Source: Pseudomonas crudilactis (GTDB lineage Bacteria > Pseudomonadota > Gammaproteobacteria > Pseudomonadales > Pseudomonadaceae). Taken from it: a DNA stretch of 64,000 nt. Below the pieces are notes generated by a model that searched no databases, had not been told where the DNA came from, and worked only from the letters and a program-made list of their open reading frames with translations. The stretch is taken from positions 124,001 through 188,000 of the forward strand of contig NZ_WXVV01000012.1 in NCBI RefSeq assembly GCF_013433315.1, read 5' to 3'. The translations under genes and the position numbers were made by a program. This document shows positions 34,522-43,716 of the stretch, in pieces; the stretch's first letter is position 1, and each line of letters begins with the position of its first letter.

Positions 34522-35696
34522 CTCGCCTGCGAGTCGCCTTGCCGCCACTGGCGGGTTTGACCTCAGACTCTGAGGTTGAATTTGCGCGCCTGGATCGGCA
34601 CGACCAGGTCAGTCAGACCGGTGTCAGTACGCTGTTGCTGATTGAACAGGAGTGGCCGTTACAGCCCGTCGAGTTTTTTCTGCATCCGGCGGACAGCGTA
34701 CTGACCAGTTTGCAGTTGCCACCGCTGACGCCGGTGAAGATCGATGCGGCGGTGAAGTGTGCCGCGCAGGCGCTGATTCTGGGTGGCACTGAACAGATTT
34801 ACGTTGCACACAGTGCACGTGAGGTCTCAGGACAAGTGTCGCTGGCGTGGCTCGCGCAGGCATCTCTGGATCGTTTCGGGCAGTTATTGACTCAGCACCG
34901 ATTGAAGCTGCGAGGCCTTTACCCGGCGCCTTATGCGTTGCCGGTGCCAGCGCAGGGGCAGGTCAGCGCGTGTGTATTGGACGGGCAATTGCTGCTGCGC
35001 TTCAGCCGTGCGCAGGCTTCGGTAGAACCGTTGGCGCAGGAGCGTCTGGATGAACTCGTCACCAGTGGTCGCGGCTTGCAGTGGATCGGCGCGGATGCTC
35101 CTGCAACAGTCTTCGAACCACGACCTGCGGAGCAGCGCTGGTGTGGCGTTGCGCCGGGATGGGGGTTGCATGCAGGCATCGGCAAGGCTGCCGGACACAC
35201 AATCGGTTGGGGCAGGGCAGCCTTCTGTTGTGCCTTGGCGATTGCGATCTGGGTGTCCGGGCTGAACCTTTATGCAGCCCGTGAAGTGACCCAGGGCGAG
35301 CAGCTCAAGGCGCAAATGAGCCAGCGGGTGAAGCAGGCTTTTCCAGAGTTACCGGTGATTCTCAATCCGTTGCAGCAGGCTCGCCAGCAACTGGCGGCTC
35401 GACACAATGGGGTGGCGGCCGACGCGAATCACGGGTTCGCCTACCTGGTGCAACATGCCGCGAGCGCGCTGCCGTTTATGGCGGGCAGCGTCCAGCGCAT
35501 GACCTTTGAGCAGGGACGTTTGCAGTTGGAGTTGGCTGCCGATACAGCGCAGGCATCCGCCGATGGCGCATTACCGGGAGCGCTGACGCAGGCCGGGTTG
35601 GTCGCCAGACGCGAAGACAACGTGTGGATTTTCAGCCCGCAGGTTGAGCCGGCAGCAGTTGAGGACGATGCCGTCATGGACAGTGACGATGAATAA
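34518..35696 (+). CDS. hxcY: Type II secretion platform protein GspL (HxcY)
   Basis: This 392-aa protein has a cytoplasmic actin-like half (residues 1-235), which recruits the ATPase GspE, a membrane helix (AAFCCALAIAIWVSGLNLYAA) and a small periplasmic ferredoxin-like domain. Start and end overlap the neighbours, so it is made with GspK and GspM. Confidence 0.85.
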   Translation: MTRLRVALPPLAGLTSDSEVEFARLDRHDQVSQTGVSTLLLIEQEWPLQPVEFFLHPADSVLTSLQLPPLTPVKIDAAVKCAAQALILGGTEQIYVAHSAREVSGQVSLAWLAQASLDRFGQLLTQHRLKLRGLYPAPYALPVPAQGQVSACVLDGQLLLRFSRAQASVEPLAQERLDELVTSGRGLQWIGADAPATVFEPRPAEQRWCGVAPGWGLHAGIGKAAGHTIGWGRAAFCCALAIAIWVSGLNLYAAREVTQGEQLKAQMSQRVKQAFPELPVILNPLQQARQQLAARHNGVAADANHGFAYLVQHAASALPFMAGSVQRMTFEQGRLQLELAADTAQASADGALPGALTQAGLVARREDNVWIFSPQVEPAAVEDDAVMDSDDE

Positions 35697-36231
35697 TCTA
35701 CTGGCGATCTATAGGGCTCGCTGGCTGCTGCTGCGTGCACAGATTCATCGGCATTGGGCGCCGCTGACCTTGCGCGAAAAACGCCTGGTCGCGGGCACCG
35801 CATTGATGTTGGGGGGCGTGCTGATCTGGCTGCTGTTCGTCCAGCCACCGCTGAAAAAGATTGAACATTGGCAGACCGAAACGCCGAAGTTGCGTGGCCA
35901 GACCGAAGCGCTGGATCTGTTGTTGCGCGAGGTGGCGACGGCGCCCATTGGGCAAAACTTCGAGCGGTCATTGCAGCAATCTCTCGATGGCAGCGGGCTG
36001 CTTGGTCGCTACCAATTGCAGGCAATTGGCACCGCTTGGCAGTTGACGTTCGAGGATGCGCCCGCTGATGCCGTCATCAGTTGGCTATTAATCCACCCCG
36101 TGCAGTTTTCACTTGAAGTGGTCGAGGCTCGTTTGCAGCGTGCAGACGCAGCCAAGGTCGACGATACGGCCGGCACTTTGTCAGGCACCGTTCGCATGGA
36201 TCAGGCGCTGGGCGCTAAGGAAGCTTCATGA
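35689..36231 (+). CDS. hxcZ: Type II secretion platform protein GspM (HxcZ)
   Basis: This 180-aa protein has a cytoplasmic N-terminus, one membrane helix (LVAGTALMLGGVLIWLLFVQP) right after LREKRLV, a coiled-coil-like part and a ferredoxin-like end. These are the marks of GspM, which binds GspL. The ATG at 35689 overlaps the end of gspL by 8 bp; the 3' end overlaps gspD by 4 bp. Confidence 0.83.
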   Translation: MNNLLAIYRARWLLLRAQIHRHWAPLTLREKRLVAGTALMLGGVLIWLLFVQPPLKKIEHWQTETPKLRGQTEALDLLLREVATAPIGQNFERSLQQSLDGSGLLGRYQLQAIGTAWQLTFEDAPADAVISWLLIHPVQFSLEVVEARLQRADAAKVDDTAGTLSGTVRMDQALGAKEAS

Positions 36232-38600
36232 AGGGGTCAGGATCCAAACCGGCACGTCTGGCGTTGCCGATGCTGCTGATGGCGTTGAGCGCGTGCAGCA
36301 ACACCAGCACACCACAGAATCAGCCGCCGTTGCTGGTCGACAGTGAACTCGGGCGGCCGCTGGCCAACACCCAGCGCAGCGGCGACGCGGTGCTCGACCG
36401 CGAGCGGGCACAGGCGCAAGCGCGACCTGTGCCGAAGCAATTGCACAACATCAGCAAAAGTGCGCGCAGTGGGGCGGCGGCTTCGGGCATCGCGTTGCCG
36501 AGCAATCCGTTGGGTGACCAACCGGTGACACTGAATTTTGTCGACGCCGATATTCAAGCGGTGGTGCGCGCGTTAGCGCGTTCGACCGGCCAACAGTTTT
36601 TGGTCGACCCTCGGGTCAAGGGCACGCTGACGCTGGTCTCGGAAGGTCAGGTGCCGGCGCGGCAGGCTTACGACATGTTGTTGGCGGCGCTGCGCATGCA
36701 GGGTTTCAGTGTGGTCGATGTGGGCGGTGTGGCGCAGGTGGTGCCGGAGGCGGATGCGAAACTGCTGGGTGGGCCGATCTACAGCGCCGATAAACCGGCG
36801 GGTAACGGCATGCTCACGCGCACGTTTCGCCTGCAATACGAGAACGCGGTGAACCTGATTCCGGTGCTGCGCCCGATCGTTTCGCCGAACAATCCGATCA
36901 ACGCCTATCCGGGCAACAACACCATCGTTATCACCGATTACGCCGAGAACCTGACCCGCGTTGCGCAGTTGATCGCGAGCATTGATTCGCCGAGTGCGAT
37001 CGACACGGATGTGGTGCAGATCCAGAACGGCATCGCTGCCGACATTGCGCCAATGGTGGCGGATTTGCTCGATGCTCCGGGCAATGATCCGACGCAGAAA
37101 ATTGCGGTGATTGGAGATCCGCGTTCCAACACCATCATCATTCGCGCCGGCAGCCCGGAGCGCACGGAACTGGCGCGCAACCTGATCTACAAACTCGATA
37201 ACGCGCAGAGCAATCCGAGCAATCTGCATGTGGTTTATCTGCGTAATGCGCAAGCGGCGAAACTGGCGCAGGCACTGCGTGGTTTGCTCACGGGCGAGAG
37301 CGACAGTGGCACCAGCGACAGTGCGCGTTCGGTGCTCAGTGCGATGGGCGCAAGTACCGGCGGCAGCGCTGGGCAGAATGGCCAAAGTGGCACGCAAAGC
37401 AGCGGCACTACATCGACCACCAACAGCAGCGGCAGCACGGGCGGCAGTTACGCGCAGGGCAGCAGTGGTAGCACAACCGGCAGCGGCGGTGCGCAGAGCA
37501 GCGAACAGAACGTCGCTTTCAGTGCCGGCGGTGTGACCATTCAGGCTGACGCGACCACCAACACCTTGCTGATTTCCGCGCCGGAGCCGTTGTATCGCAA
37601 CTTGCGCGAAGTCATCGATCTGCTCGACCAGCGCCGCGCGCAAGTGGTGATCGAAAGCCTGATTGTCGAAGTCGGCGAGGACGATGCCAGCGAATTCGGC
37701 GTGCAATGGCAGACCGGTAATCTCGGCGGCAACGGCGTGATCGGTGGCGCTAATCTCGGTGGTTCGGGGATCAACGTCAACGGCAAGACCAGCATCGATG
37801 TACTGCCACAAGGTTTGAACCTGGGCTACGTCAACGGCACCGTCGATATCCCTGGCATCGGCAAGATTCTCGACCTGAAAGTGCTGGCCCGGGCGTTGAA
37901 GAGCAAGGGCGGCACCAACGTGCTGTCGACGCCGAACCTGCTGACGCTGGACAACGAAGCGGCGAGCATTTTTGTTGGGCAAACCATTCCGTTTGTCAGC
38001 GGCAGTTATGTCACGGGCGGTGGCGGCACCAGCAACAACCCGTTCCAGACCGTGACCCGTGAAGAGGTCGGTTTGAAGCTCAATGTGCGCCCGCAGATTT
38101 CCGAGGGTGGCACGGTCAAGCTCGATATCTATCAGGAGGTCAGCAGCATTGATGAGCGGGCTTCGGCCAGTGCCAATTCGGCGGGAATTGTCACCAACAA
38201 ACGCGCGATCGACACCAGTATCTTGCTCGACGACGGGCAGATCATGGTGCTCGGCGGGTTGCTGCAGGACGGCTACAGCCAGAGCAATGACGCGGTGCCA
38301 TGGCTGGGCAGTTTGCCGGGCATCGGCGCGCTGTTTCGTAACGAGCGCCGGGCGATCACCAAGACCAACCTGATGGTGTTCCTGCGCCCGTACATCATTC
38401 GCGACAGCGAAGCGGGGCGCAGCATCACTCTCAATCGCTATGACTTCATGCGCCGCGCTCAGGGTGGTTTGCAGCCGGAACGCAGCTGGGCGATGCCAGA
38501 CATGCAGGCGCCGCAGTTGCCGACGGCAGCGCAGGGTGTGCCGGCGGTGTTACCGAGTTCCGGCCCACGCGCAACCATCAAAGCGGTGCCGATCCAATGA
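36228..38600 (+). CDS. hxcQ: Type II secretin GspD, lipid-anchored (HxcQ)
   Basis: This 790-aa outer-membrane secretin has a lipoprotein signal with Cys23 (ALSAC), like P. aeruginosa HxcQ, a self-piloting liposecretin. N0-N3 domains run to about residue 440, with a Ser/Gly/Thr-rich insert at about 365-425. The C-terminal secretin core follows (VVIESLIVEVGEDDASEFGVQW; NVLSTPNLLTLDNEAASI; VPWLGSLPGIGALFRN). It forms the exit channel. No pilotin gene is seen nearby, as expected for a lipidated secretin. Confidence 0.92.
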   Translation: MKGSGSKPARLALPMLLMALSACSNTSTPQNQPPLLVDSELGRPLANTQRSGDAVLDRERAQAQARPVPKQLHNISKSARSGAAASGIALPSNPLGDQPVTLNFVDADIQAVVRALARSTGQQFLVDPRVKGTLTLVSEGQVPARQAYDMLLAALRMQGFSVVDVGGVAQVVPEADAKLLGGPIYSADKPAGNGMLTRTFRLQYENAVNLIPVLRPIVSPNNPINAYPGNNTIVITDYAENLTRVAQLIASIDSPSAIDTDVVQIQNGIAADIAPMVADLLDAPGNDPTQKIAVIGDPRSNTIIIRAGSPERTELARNLIYKLDNAQSNPSNLHVVYLRNAQAAKLAQALRGLLTGESDSGTSDSARSVLSAMGASTGGSAGQNGQSGTQSSGTTSTTNSSGSTGGSYAQGSSGSTTGSGGAQSSEQNVAFSAGGVTIQADATTNTLLISAPEPLYRNLREVIDLLDQRRAQVVIESLIVEVGEDDASEFGVQWQTGNLGGNGVIGGANLGGSGINVNGKTSIDVLPQGLNLGYVNGTVDIPGIGKILDLKVLARALKSKGGTNVLSTPNLLTLDNEAASIFVGQTIPFVSGSYVTGGGGTSNNPFQTVTREEVGLKLNVRPQISEGGTVKLDIYQEVSSIDERASASANSAGIVTNKRAIDTSILLDDGQIMVLGGLLQDGYSQSNDAVPWLGSLPGIGALFRNERRAITKTNLMVFLRPYIIRDSEAGRSITLNRYDFMRRAQGGLQPERSWAMPDMQAPQLPTAAQGVPAVLPSSGPRATIKAVPIQ

Positions 38601-38632
38601 CTCCGACATCGCCTCTTGATCTGGAAAACGGA

Positions 38633-38733
38633 CCTGTAGGAGCTGCCGAAGGCTGCGATCTTTTGATCTTGCTCTTCGACGGACCCAAACGACCAAAGAT
38701 CAAAAGATCGCAGCCTTCGGCAGCTCCTACAGG
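38633..38733. repeat. REP doublet (inverted) between hxcQ and hxcR
   Basis: A 38-bp arm (38633-38670) starting CCTGTAGGAGCTGCCGAAGG is repeated in inverted form at 38696-38733 with about 25 bp between. This is the typical Pseudomonas REP/REPIN layout. It divides the secretion operon and may reduce transcription or stabilise the upstream message. Confidence 0.85.
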
Positions 38734-38751
38734 GATTGAGGAGGGCATGAG

Positions 38752-40158
38752 ATGAGTGCACTTCCTTACGCCTGGGCCAAGGCGCAGCGGATTCTGTTGT
38801 GCGATGGCGTGCTGACCGTTTGCCCGTCAACGCCGGGCTGGTCGATCAGCGAGGCGCGGCGGCAGTTTGGCGCCACCACGATTCAGCGCGTGCGCGATGA
38901 CGAACTCGATGGCTTGCTCGCCGCTGCCTATGCCGACACCGGCAGCGCGGCGGCGGTGGTTGGCGCGGCCGAGAATGAAGTCGATCTCGACCGCCTGATG
39001 CAGGACATGCCGGAAATCACCGATCTGCTCGACACCCAGGACGGCGCGCCGGTGATCCGCATGATCAACGCGCTGCTGACCCAAGCCGCGCGCGACGAGG
39101 CCAGTGACATCCACATCGAACCGTTCGAAACCCATTCGGTGGTGCGCTACCGCGTCGACGGCACCTTGCGTGACGTGGTCTCGCCGCGCAAGGCGTTGCA
39201 CGGTGCGCTGGTGTCGCGGATCAAGATCATGGCCCAACTCGATATCGCCGAAAAACGCCTGCCGCAGGACGGTCGCATTGCCTTGCGGGTGGCCGGGCGG
39301 CCGATTGATATTCGTGTTTCAACGGTGCCGACCGGGCATGGTGAAAGAGTGGTGATGCGTCTGCTCGACAAACAGGCCGGGCGTCTGCATCTGGAAACCT
39401 TGGGCATGGACGCGCAGGTATTGGCCAAACTCGATCACCTGATCCGTCAGCCTCACGGCATCGTGCTGGTCACCGGCCCGACCGGCAGCGGCAAAACCAC
39501 CAGCCTCTACGCCGCACTGGCGCGGCTCGATGCGAGCACCAGCAACATCCTCACCGTCGAAGACCCGGTGGAATACGACCTGCCGGGGATCAGCCAGATT
39601 CAGGTCAACGCCAAGATCGACATGACTTTTGCTTTGGCGCTGCGTGCAATCCTGCGGCAAGACCCGGACATCATCATGATCGGCGAAATCCGCGATCTCG
39701 AAACCGCACAAATCGCCGTGCAGGCCTCGCTCACCGGTCACCTGGTGCTCGCAACGTTGCACACCAACGACGCGGTGTCGGCGGTCAACCGCTTGATCGA
39801 CATGGGCGTCGAACCGTTTCTGCTGGCCTCGTCGATGCTCGGCGTGCTCGCGCAACGCTTGGTGCGGCGCCTGTGCAATCAGTGCAAACAAGAAGACCCG
39901 GCAGCCCCCGGCACCTGGCGTCCGGTTGGCTGCCCAGCGTGCAATCAAACCGGCTACAGCGGCCGCACCGGCATCCATGAATTGTTCTGCATCGACGACG
40001 ACATCCGTACCCTGATCCACCAAGGGGCAGGGGAGCAGGCCTTGCGCGCATCCGCCGCCAAAGCCGGGATGTTCAGTCTGCGCGAGGACGGCGAGCGCTG
40101 GATCCGCAGTGGCGCCACTGCGCCCGAAGAAATCCTTCGTGTGACACGGGACGCCTGA
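38752..40158 (+). CDS. hxcR: Type II secretion ATPase GspE (HxcR)
   Basis: This 468-aa assembly ATPase has Walker A GPTGSGKTTS, Walker B and Asp-box segment RQDPDIIMIGEIRD, and His-box LVLATLHTND. The four-Cys zinc motif is split as CNQC and CPAC near residue 380. It powers pseudopilus assembly from the cytoplasmic face by binding GspL. GAGGAGGG precedes the ATG. It shares one base with gspF. Confidence 0.92.
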   Translation: MSALPYAWAKAQRILLCDGVLTVCPSTPGWSISEARRQFGATTIQRVRDDELDGLLAAAYADTGSAAAVVGAAENEVDLDRLMQDMPEITDLLDTQDGAPVIRMINALLTQAARDEASDIHIEPFETHSVVRYRVDGTLRDVVSPRKALHGALVSRIKIMAQLDIAEKRLPQDGRIALRVAGRPIDIRVSTVPTGHGERVVMRLLDKQAGRLHLETLGMDAQVLAKLDHLIRQPHGIVLVTGPTGSGKTTSLYAALARLDASTSNILTVEDPVEYDLPGISQIQVNAKIDMTFALALRAILRQDPDIIMIGEIRDLETAQIAVQASLTGHLVLATLHTNDAVSAVNRLIDMGVEPFLLASSMLGVLAQRLVRRLCNQCKQEDPAAPGTWRPVGCPACNQTGYSGRTGIHELFCIDDDIRTLIHQGAGEQALRASAAKAGMFSLREDGERWIRSGATAPEEILRVTRDA

Positions 40159-41369
40159 TGAATCGCTATCGTTTTGAAGCCGCCGACGCGACCGGCAAGA
40201 TCGAATCCGGGCACCTTGAGGCGGACAGCCAGGCTGCCGCGTTCACAACGTTACGCGGGCGCGGTTTGACCGCGTTGTCGGTGCACAAGGAAAGCAACGT
40301 CGCCCAGCACGGCGGTGGCGGACTGTTCAGCGCCAAGCTCTCGGACAACGATCTGGCCTGGGCCACGCGGCAACTGGCGAGTCTGTTGGGCGCGAGTCTA
40401 CCGCTGGAAGCGGCGCTCAGTGCCACGGTCGAGCAGGCCGAGAAAAAACACATCGCCCATACGCTCAGTGCCGTTCGTGCGGATGTGCGCAGCGGCATGC
40501 GCCTGGCGGAATCGCTAGCGGCGCGACCACGGGACTTTCCCGAGATCTACCGCGCGTTGATTGCGGCCGGGGAGGAGTCCGGCGATCTGGCTCAGGTCAT
40601 GGAACGGCTGGCGGATTACATCGAGGAGCGCAACAACCTGCGCGGCAAGATTCTCACCGCGTTTATCTATCCGGGTGTGGTCGGTCTGGTGTCGATAGGC
40701 ATTGTGATTTTCCTGCTCAGTTATGTGGTGCCGCAAGTGGTCAGTGCGTTTTCCCAGGCGCGGCAGGATTTGCCGGGGCTGACCCTGGCGATGCTCAATG
40801 CCAGCGATTTCATCCGCAGTTGGGGTTGGCTGTGCGCCGGGATCATGGCTGGTGCGTTTTGGAGCTGGCGCCTGTATTTGCGTAATCCGGCGGCGCGCCT
40901 GAGTTGGCATCATCGGGTGCTGAAGTTGCCGTTGTTCGGGCGCTTCATCCTCGGCCTGAACACTGCGCGTTTCGCCTCGACCCTGGCGATTCTTGGCGGT
41001 GCCGGGGTGCCGTTGTTGCGTGCGCTGGAAGCGGCGCGGCAGACCTTGTCCAATGATCGCCTGAGCCTGAGCGTCACTGAGGCCACGGCCAAGGTGCGTG
41101 AAGGGGTCAACCTCGCCGCCGCGTTGCGCGTGGAGAATGTGTTCCCGCCGGTGCTGATTCACTTGATCGCCAGCGGTGAGAAAACCGGCTCGTTGCCACC
41201 GATGCTTGAGCGCGCGGCACAAACCCTGTCGCGTGATATCGAACGGCGGGCGATGGGCATGACCGCGCTGCTGGAGCCGCTGATGATCGTGGTGATGGGC
41301 GGGGTGGTGCTGGTGATTGTGATGGCCGTGCTGCTGCCGATCATTGAGATCAATCAACTGGTCCAGTAG
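40158..41369 (+). CDS. hxcS: Type II secretion membrane protein GspF (HxcS)
   Basis: This 403-aa polytopic protein has two T2SSF domains, each with the 'F...Y...A....G..S..L...L' pattern (ALIAAGEESGDLAQVMERLADY and HLIASGEKTGSLPPMLERAAQTL), and three membrane helices, including IVVMGGVVLVIVMAVLLPII at the end. It is the platform's central protein. It is the last gene of the secretion operon and is followed by REP and a terminator. Confidence 0.92.
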   Translation: MNRYRFEAADATGKIESGHLEADSQAAAFTTLRGRGLTALSVHKESNVAQHGGGGLFSAKLSDNDLAWATRQLASLLGASLPLEAALSATVEQAEKKHIAHTLSAVRADVRSGMRLAESLAARPRDFPEIYRALIAAGEESGDLAQVMERLADYIEERNNLRGKILTAFIYPGVVGLVSIGIVIFLLSYVVPQVVSAFSQARQDLPGLTLAMLNASDFIRSWGWLCAGIMAGAFWSWRLYLRNPAARLSWHHRVLKLPLFGRFILGLNTARFASTLAILGGAGVPLLRALEAARQTLSNDRLSLSVTEATAKVREGVNLAAALRVENVFPPVLIHLIASGEKTGSLPPMLERAAQTLSRDIERRAMGMTALLEPLMIVVMGGVVLVIVMAVLLPIIEINQLVQ

Positions 41370-41392
41370 CCGGTTTTGATGGTGTCTGATCG

Positions 41393-41495
41393 GGCCCCTT
41401 CGCGAGCAAGCTCGCTCCCACAGTGTTCGGTGGTGTGAAGTAACTGCATTAACAACATCAATCCCTGTGGGAGCGAGCCTGCTCGCGAAGGGGCC
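41393..41495. repeat. REP doublet (inverted) after hxcS
   Basis: GGCCCCTTCGCGAGCAAGCT... at 41393-41423 and its near-perfect inverse at 41465-41495 flank 41 bp. It is another Pseudomonas REP class (CCCTTCGCGAGCAAGCTCGC), unlike the doublet at 38633. Confidence 0.85.
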
Positions 41496-41564
41496 AGTTC
41501 GGGCAACAAAAAATCCAGATTTTTTGTCAGGACTTCACCCCCGCACCATCTTCAAGCAGACATG

Positions 41565-41591
41565 AAAAAGCCCTCGTTACCGAGGGCTTTT
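41565..41591. terminator. Bidirectional terminator between hxcS and the pectate lyase gene
   Basis: AAAAGCCCTCG, loop TTAC and CGAGGGCTTTT form an 11-bp symmetric stem with A and T runs on either side, between two converging units. Confidence 0.85.
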
Positions 41592-41615
41592 CATTAACGC
41601 GGTTACATCGACCAA

Positions 41616-42758
41616 TCAGATCTTGCCAGCGCCAGCCTTGGCCTTAACGTCGGCCGCGACTTTGTCCGCGTTCAGTGGGGTGTAGCTGTAAGGCGGGGTC
41701 CAGCCGATGTTGGTGCCCCACTTGCAGGTCAGCAAGGTGCCATTGAGCGTAGAACCCTGATCAAGGTAGGTGCTGCCACCGTAGTCGCCGGCGATTTTGT
41801 CGCAGCCGCTGATGCCGGAGATTTCGAACGCGTTTTTCTCGGAGAAAATCTTCGAGTTTTTGCCGACACCGTGCGCGTAGCTGAACGGGTAGACCTTATG
41901 GCTGGTGCTGCCCACGTGATAGTTGTTGTACAGATGCACCTGGCCGAAGCGAACGCGTGGCGCGCGTGCGGAGATGTTTTCGAACAGGGTGTTGTGGATC
42001 GTGACCTTGAGCTTGCCATCATCGGTGGTGCGGCTGTCGCTGGAACCGATCAGGTTGTTCTTCTCGTGCGATTTGAACGCCGAGTAGGAAATGGTCACGT
42101 AGTTGGCACCGTTTTTCACGTCCAGTGCGCCGTCGTGGTGTTGCTTTGGACGACCGTTGGCGGTGCCGTTCTGGTCATCGGTGCGGCGGCCATCGGTGAA
42201 GGTGACATGGTCGACCCACACATTGTTGGCGCCTTCGATGGTCAGCCCGTCGTACTCGGAGTTCCAGTTGCCGGCGCTGCCGTCATTGGCGTCCCAGATC
42301 GGCTCGGGATCCCACGGGTTTTCGATGGTGATGTTGCGGATGATCACATCGTTTTCCTTGGCATAGAAGAAACCCTCGCGGATCTCCGCCGTGCTGCTCG
42401 TACCGACGATGGTCGTCTTGCCCGGGATATCCAGACGACCGCGCTTTTTCATATCGGCGGTCGTCGTATAAGCTTTGCCTTCGCTGATGTCGATAGGCCC
42501 GGTAATCTTGATGATGCGCCCGTTGGTGCCGACCGAAGCGCTGAGTGCGGTCTTCAGTTCGGCGGCGTTCTTCACGGTGTAGATGTTGTTGGCTGCCGCT
42601 CTGGAGCCACCCTTGGTGCCACCGTTTTGCGTGGCCCAGCCAGTCGTTGCAACATCCAGCCAGATATCGGCTGCTTGTGCGGGCAGGGTGGAAAACAGCA
42701 GGCTGCCGACGATGGCGCTGGCCAGTTTGCAGGCCGTGAAGGTTGTTGGTTTTGTCAT
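41616..42758 (-). CDS. Pectate lyase, polysaccharide lyase family 1
   Basis: This 380-aa protein has a Sec signal (cut near AQA/AD, residue 30) and a parallel beta-helix body. PL1 signatures are visible: NVWVDHVTFTD (179-189), DGALDVKNGANYVTISYS with Asp213, and RAPRVRFGQVHLYNNY with the likely catalytic Arg268. It cleaves polygalacturonate by beta-elimination with Ca2+. It is read away from the FadR-type regulator, whose operator lies in the shared gap. A type II secretion cluster lies just downstream, so export by Hxc is plausible. It contains no added carbohydrate-binding domain. Confidence 0.9.
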   Translation of the reverse strand: MTKPTTFTACKLASAIVGSLLFSTLPAQAADIWLDVATTGWATQNGGTKGGSRAAANNIYTVKNAAELKTALSASVGTNGRIIKITGPIDISEGKAYTTTADMKKRGRLDIPGKTTIVGTSSTAEIREGFFYAKENDVIIRNITIENPWDPEPIWDANDGSAGNWNSEYDGLTIEGANNVWVDHVTFTDGRRTDDQNGTANGRPKQHHDGALDVKNGANYVTISYSAFKSHEKNNLIGSSDSRTTDDGKLKVTIHNTLFENISARAPRVRFGQVHLYNNYHVGSTSHKVYPFSYAHGVGKNSKIFSEKNAFEISGISGCDKIAGDYGGSTYLDQGSTLNGTLLTCKWGTNIGWTPPYSYTPLNADKVAADVKAKAGAGKI

Positions 42759-42892
42759 GAGTAATCAGATCCTTGATTAACTTGAGTGTTTTACACGCGA
42801 TGTCTCCACGTGTTTCTCGAGCGGACGTCCTTATCGCCAGTGCAGCGAATCGAACGTCCGCTGCATGAGAAATCCTATCATTGAACTGGTGC

Positions 42893-42905
42893 GTTGTCGT
42901 ACAAC
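42893..42905. promoter_or_regulatory. Operator A: FadR/GntR-type palindrome before the regulator and pectate lyase
   Basis: GTTGTCGTACAAC is a perfect 13-bp palindrome (GTTGT-CGT-ACAAC). It fits TNGTNNNACNA, the half-site spacing of FadR-subfamily regulators. It lies 51 bp before the regulator's ATG and 135 bp before the pectate lyase start, so it can serve autoregulation and the lyase. Related sites lie at 46365 and 46555. Confidence 0.7.
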
Positions 42906-42956
42906 TGAATGGGCTATGATGCGTAATTATTCGAAAATTCGAGATTTTTGTTGCTG

Positions 42957-43712
42957 ATGGACAGATCCAACGCCACACCCAATGTTCGTCGCCGGCATCG
43001 CAGCCTGGCGGAGGACCTGGTCACCGAGCTGTCGCGACGCATTTGCAGCGGCGAACTCGCGCGCGCGACGAAGCTGCCGACTGAATCTCAGGTCATGGCC
43101 GAGCACGGCGTCAGTCGCACGGTCGTGCGTGAGGCGATATCGCGTCTGCAGGCAGCAGGCCTGGTGGAAACCCGTCACGGTATCGGCACCTTTGTTCAGG
43201 ACATACCCAGCCCGAGCGGTTTTCGCATTGATCCGGACAACATCGTCACGCTTCAGGATGTCTTGGCGGTGCTTGAATTGCGCATCACTTTGGAGGTCGA
43301 GGCCGCTGGCCTGGCGTGTGCGCGGCGTACCGATGAACAGCTGCAATTGATGCGTGATTCGCTGGACGCCATCAATTCCCGCGCCGTCAGTGTCGACTAC
43401 GCCGTGTCGGCGGATTTCCAGTTCCACCAGCAAATTGCGCTGGCCACCGGCAACCGCTATTTCACCGACATCATGCTGCACCTGGGCGCCAACATTCTTC
43501 CGCGCACACGCCTGCATTCCAAGCGCCTGGAAAATGACCGCAAGGAGCCCTATCTGGAGCGCCTCAGTCGCGAGCATGAAGACATTTACATTGCGATTGT
43601 CCGGCGTGATTCCGACGCCGCACGCGCAGCCATGCGTTTGCATCTGTCCAACAGCCGCGAGCGTCTGCGCCGTGCCTACGAAGCTGCAGACGCGGCGGCG
43701 TTGAACGTCTGA
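42957..43712 (+). CDS. FadR-subfamily GntR transcription regulator (pectin/galacturonate regulon)
   Basis: This 251-aa protein has an N-terminal winged helix (SLAEDLVTELSRRICSGELARATKLPTES and GVSRTVVREAISRLQAAGLVETRHGIGTFV) and a C-terminal FCD ligand domain with the metal-binding His/Asp positions (DFQFHQQIALATGNRYF, REHEDIYIAI). Its location between pectate lyase and uronate oxidation genes suggests response to galacturonate or galactarate, by analogy with ExuR- and GudR-like regulators. The ATG at 42957 is used. A perfect palindrome lies upstream. Confidence 0.85.
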   Translation: MDRSNATPNVRRRHRSLAEDLVTELSRRICSGELARATKLPTESQVMAEHGVSRTVVREAISRLQAAGLVETRHGIGTFVQDIPSPSGFRIDPDNIVTLQDVLAVLELRITLEVEAAGLACARRTDEQLQLMRDSLDAINSRAVSVDYAVSADFQFHQQIALATGNRYFTDIMLHLGANILPRTRLHSKRLENDRKEPYLERLSREHEDIYIAIVRRDSDAARAAMRLHLSNSRERLRRAYEAADAAALNV

Positions 43713-43716
43713 AGCC

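Noticed and set aside
36573..37982. A 469-codon reverse-strand ORF opposite the secretin gene
   Set aside because: It is a shadow of hxcQ, with composition typical of antisense frames in GC-rich DNA and no ribosome site.
38633..41495. A CRISPR array suggested by repeated palindromic elements
   Set aside because: They are two separate inverted REP pairs of different sequence without regular spacers; no cas genes are present.
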